From an uncultured Eubacteriales bacterium (lineage in GTDB: Bacteria; Bacillota; Clostridia; Christensenellales; Borkfalkiaceae): 7,870 bases of DNA. This document shows, one piece after another, positions 6,604 to 7,870 of the stretch. The notes under the pieces were generated by a model. It was not told the DNA's origin, searched no databases, and worked only from the letters and a program-made list of their open reading frames with translations. The position numbers and the translations under genes are program-made. The DNA is taken from NCBI GenBank assembly GCA_949745625.1, contig CATJZR010000024.1, positions 1-7,870 on the forward strand, read 5' to 3'. Positions within the stretch are counted from its first letter, which is position 1. Each line of letters starts with the position of its first letter.

Positions 6604-7870
6604 TACATGAACTCCTCCTCGTTTTTGACCGAACCGGACTTATTGTAGACTATAAGCGAAATAACGGCAGTGATTACGAACATAAAAATACTTATTACCG
6701 AAGCCATACCGTAAGCCTTATCCTGCATTACCATTTTGTAGAGCCATGTTATAAGAAGGTCGGTCTGCCCCGCGGAACCCGCAAAATCCGACGAAGTGGG
6801 GTTACCGCCCGTCAGCAGGAAAATTACGTTAAAGTTGTTAAGGTTGCCTATAAACTGAGTTATAAGGTAAGGCGCGGTAACGTGCAGCATATACGGCAGC
6901 GTAATTTTAAAGAACGCCTTTACGGGACCGGCTCCGTCAATTCTCGCAGACTCGTACAAATCCTCGGGAATATTCATTAATATACCCGTGGTAATAAGCA
7001 TAGTGTACGGAATACCTATCCAGATATTAACGATAATTATCGTTACCTTCGCAATGTTCGCGTCGGTCAAAAATCTGATAGGCTTATCTATCCAGCCCCA
7101 GCTTACCAACAGATTGTTTATCGCGCCCTGGTCGGCGAGCATCTGCGACATCAACAGCAGGGAGACGAACTGCGGAACCGCTATAGTCATAACGAGAACC
7201 GTTCTCCAAAGCTTTTTAAGTTTTATACCCTTTTTGTTGATTATAATCGAAACTATCATTCCCAGAATGTAGTTCGAGAAGGTTGCAAAAAACGCCCATA
7301 TTACCGTCCACATCAAAAGCATGGCAAACGTATAGCCGAACTTGCTTGCTTTCGCCATTTCGCCGCCGAAAACCTTTGCGAAGTTGTCCCAGCCTATCCA
7401 GGTGAAAAGCTTTTCGGGGGGCTGATGAGCTGCGTCGTAGTTGGTAAACGCGACGAAAATCATAAAGATTATAGGAATAACCGTGAATATCGTAAGCCCT
7501 GCAAGGGGTATTCCCAAAAGGGTTTTGTGATACTGGTCGTCAAGCAGCGACGCCACGTCCTGCTTGGCCGTTGCAAGGCGCAGCCCCGCTTCGGTTATTT
7601 CCTGCGACGCATACGCCGCCTTGATGTTTTTATACCAGACGTAAACGAAAACGAGGATAAACAGAATAGTCAGCAGTCCGTACAGAAGTATTAAAAGGCT
7701 GTTGTCGCCGACTACCTTTATTTCGAAGCCGAATTCGTCCTTGCCCGACGTGGTTTCCACGGTGCCCAAGCTTCCCAGAAGCCCTAAGTACTGACCGCCG
7801 AACAGCGCCATATATAAAATGAACATCAGCTCGAAAACAAGCTGCATCAGACCTCTGAGCCATTGCTTCC
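6603..7870 (-). CDS. malF: MalF-type maltodextrin ABC transporter permease (5' end outside window)
   Basis: The membrane partner of MalG. From the ATG at 7847 there are 414 residues, but the frame stays open to the window edge and adds KQWLRGL before that Met. This fits the conserved MalF N-terminal pattern in which an RGL segment leads into the first helix, so the true start probably lies beyond 7870. Residue numbers here count from that internal Met. Eight helices can be placed: about 3-26, 50-72, 110-135, 172-190, 194-204/215-236, 265-290, 315-335 and 380-401. The first two form the extra N-terminal pair known in MalF proteins, with a short outside loop. The EAA motif is at about 295-318 (ESARIDGAG core), and LLTGGNP (344-350) is typical of MalF. 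The C-terminal codons for EEEF double as the malG ribosome binding site. A binding protein gene (malE-like) would be expected upstream but is not in view. Confidence 0.9.
   Translation of the reverse strand, partial: KQWLRGLMQLVFELMFILYMALFGGQYLGLLGSLGTVETTSGKDEFGFEIKVVGDNSLLILLYGLLTILFILVFVYVWYKNIKAAYASQEITEAGLRLATAKQDVASLLDDQYHKTLLGIPLAGLTIFTVIPIIFMIFVAFTNYDAAHQPPEKLFTWIGWDNFAKVFGGEMAKASKFGYTFAMLLMWTVIWAFFATFSNYILGMIVSIIINKKGIKLKKLWRTVLVMTIAVPQFVSLLLMSQMLADQGAINNLLVSWGWIDKPIRFLTDANIAKVTIIIVNIWIGIPYTMLITTGILMNIPEDLYESARIDGAGPVKAFFKITLPYMLHVTAPYLITQFIGNLNNFNVIFLLTGGNPTSSDFAGSAGQTDLLITWLYKMVMQDKAYGMASVISIFMFVITAVISLIVYNKSGSVKNEEEFM
6612..6620 (-). promoter_or_regulatory. malG ribosome binding site inside malF
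   Basis: GAGGAGGAG on the minus strand lies eight bases before the malG ATG (6603). It also encodes the Glu-Glu-Glu near the end of MalF. With the one-base TAATG overlap, this suggests translational coupling that keeps the two permease subunits in equal amounts. Confidence 0.75.

Noticed and set aside
7630..7863. 77-residue minus-strand open frame overlapping the N-terminal part of malF
   Set aside because: Arg-rich, no domain, and it sits in another frame of the MalF membrane segments, which are well supported.
1..7870. CRISPR array, tRNA, rRNA or riboswitch
   Set aside because: No regularly spaced repeats and no cloverleaf, rRNA or known riboswitch core was seen on either strand. Nearly all DNA from 1215 onward is accounted for by coding sequence.

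Overview
The window looks like a piece of a low-to-moderate G+C Gram-positive (Firmicutes, probably Clostridia) chromosome from a gut resident. Three things point that way. A lipoprotein signal peptide anchors the amylase, and the Shine-Dalgarno sequences are of the AAGGGG / GAGGAG kind. The bile salt hydrolase has residues like those of Clostridium, Listeria and Lactobacillus enzymes, which only makes sense in a bile-exposed animal gut. The exact genus cannot be read from the sequence.

Layout from left to right: (1) an AT-rich leader and a plus-strand XerC/XerD-type tyrosine recombinase (88-972); (2) a short non-coding interval (973-1214) with a strong hairpin terminator between two convergent genes; (3) a minus-strand bile salt hydrolase (1215-2186); (4) a 90-base gap with a GC-rich terminator (2243-2271); (5) a tightly packed minus-strand operon read from right to left: malF-type permease (running off the right edge), malG-type permease, lipid-anchored GH13 alpha-amylase, and a MalK-type ATPase of unusual length.

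The operon forms one functional unit. The surface-anchored amylase cuts starch or glycogen into maltodextrins. The MalF/MalG channel imports them, powered by the MalK-type ATPase encoded last. Junctions are a 1-base overlap (malF/malG), 3 bases (malG/amylase) and 13 bases (amylase/malK), which argues for one transcript and coupled translation. No solute-binding protein (MalE) lies in the window; it is probably just beyond the right edge, upstream of malF. No intracellular maltodextrin enzyme is visible.

The most unusual object is the ATPase. It has a complete MalK body of about 380 residues plus about 250 further residues that seem to repeat the C-terminal TOBE/OB regulatory module. The recombinase is visibly more AT-rich than the operon and stands alone, so it may have been acquired separately. 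I did not find a clearly new system such as a defence cassette, CRISPR array or retroelement here.
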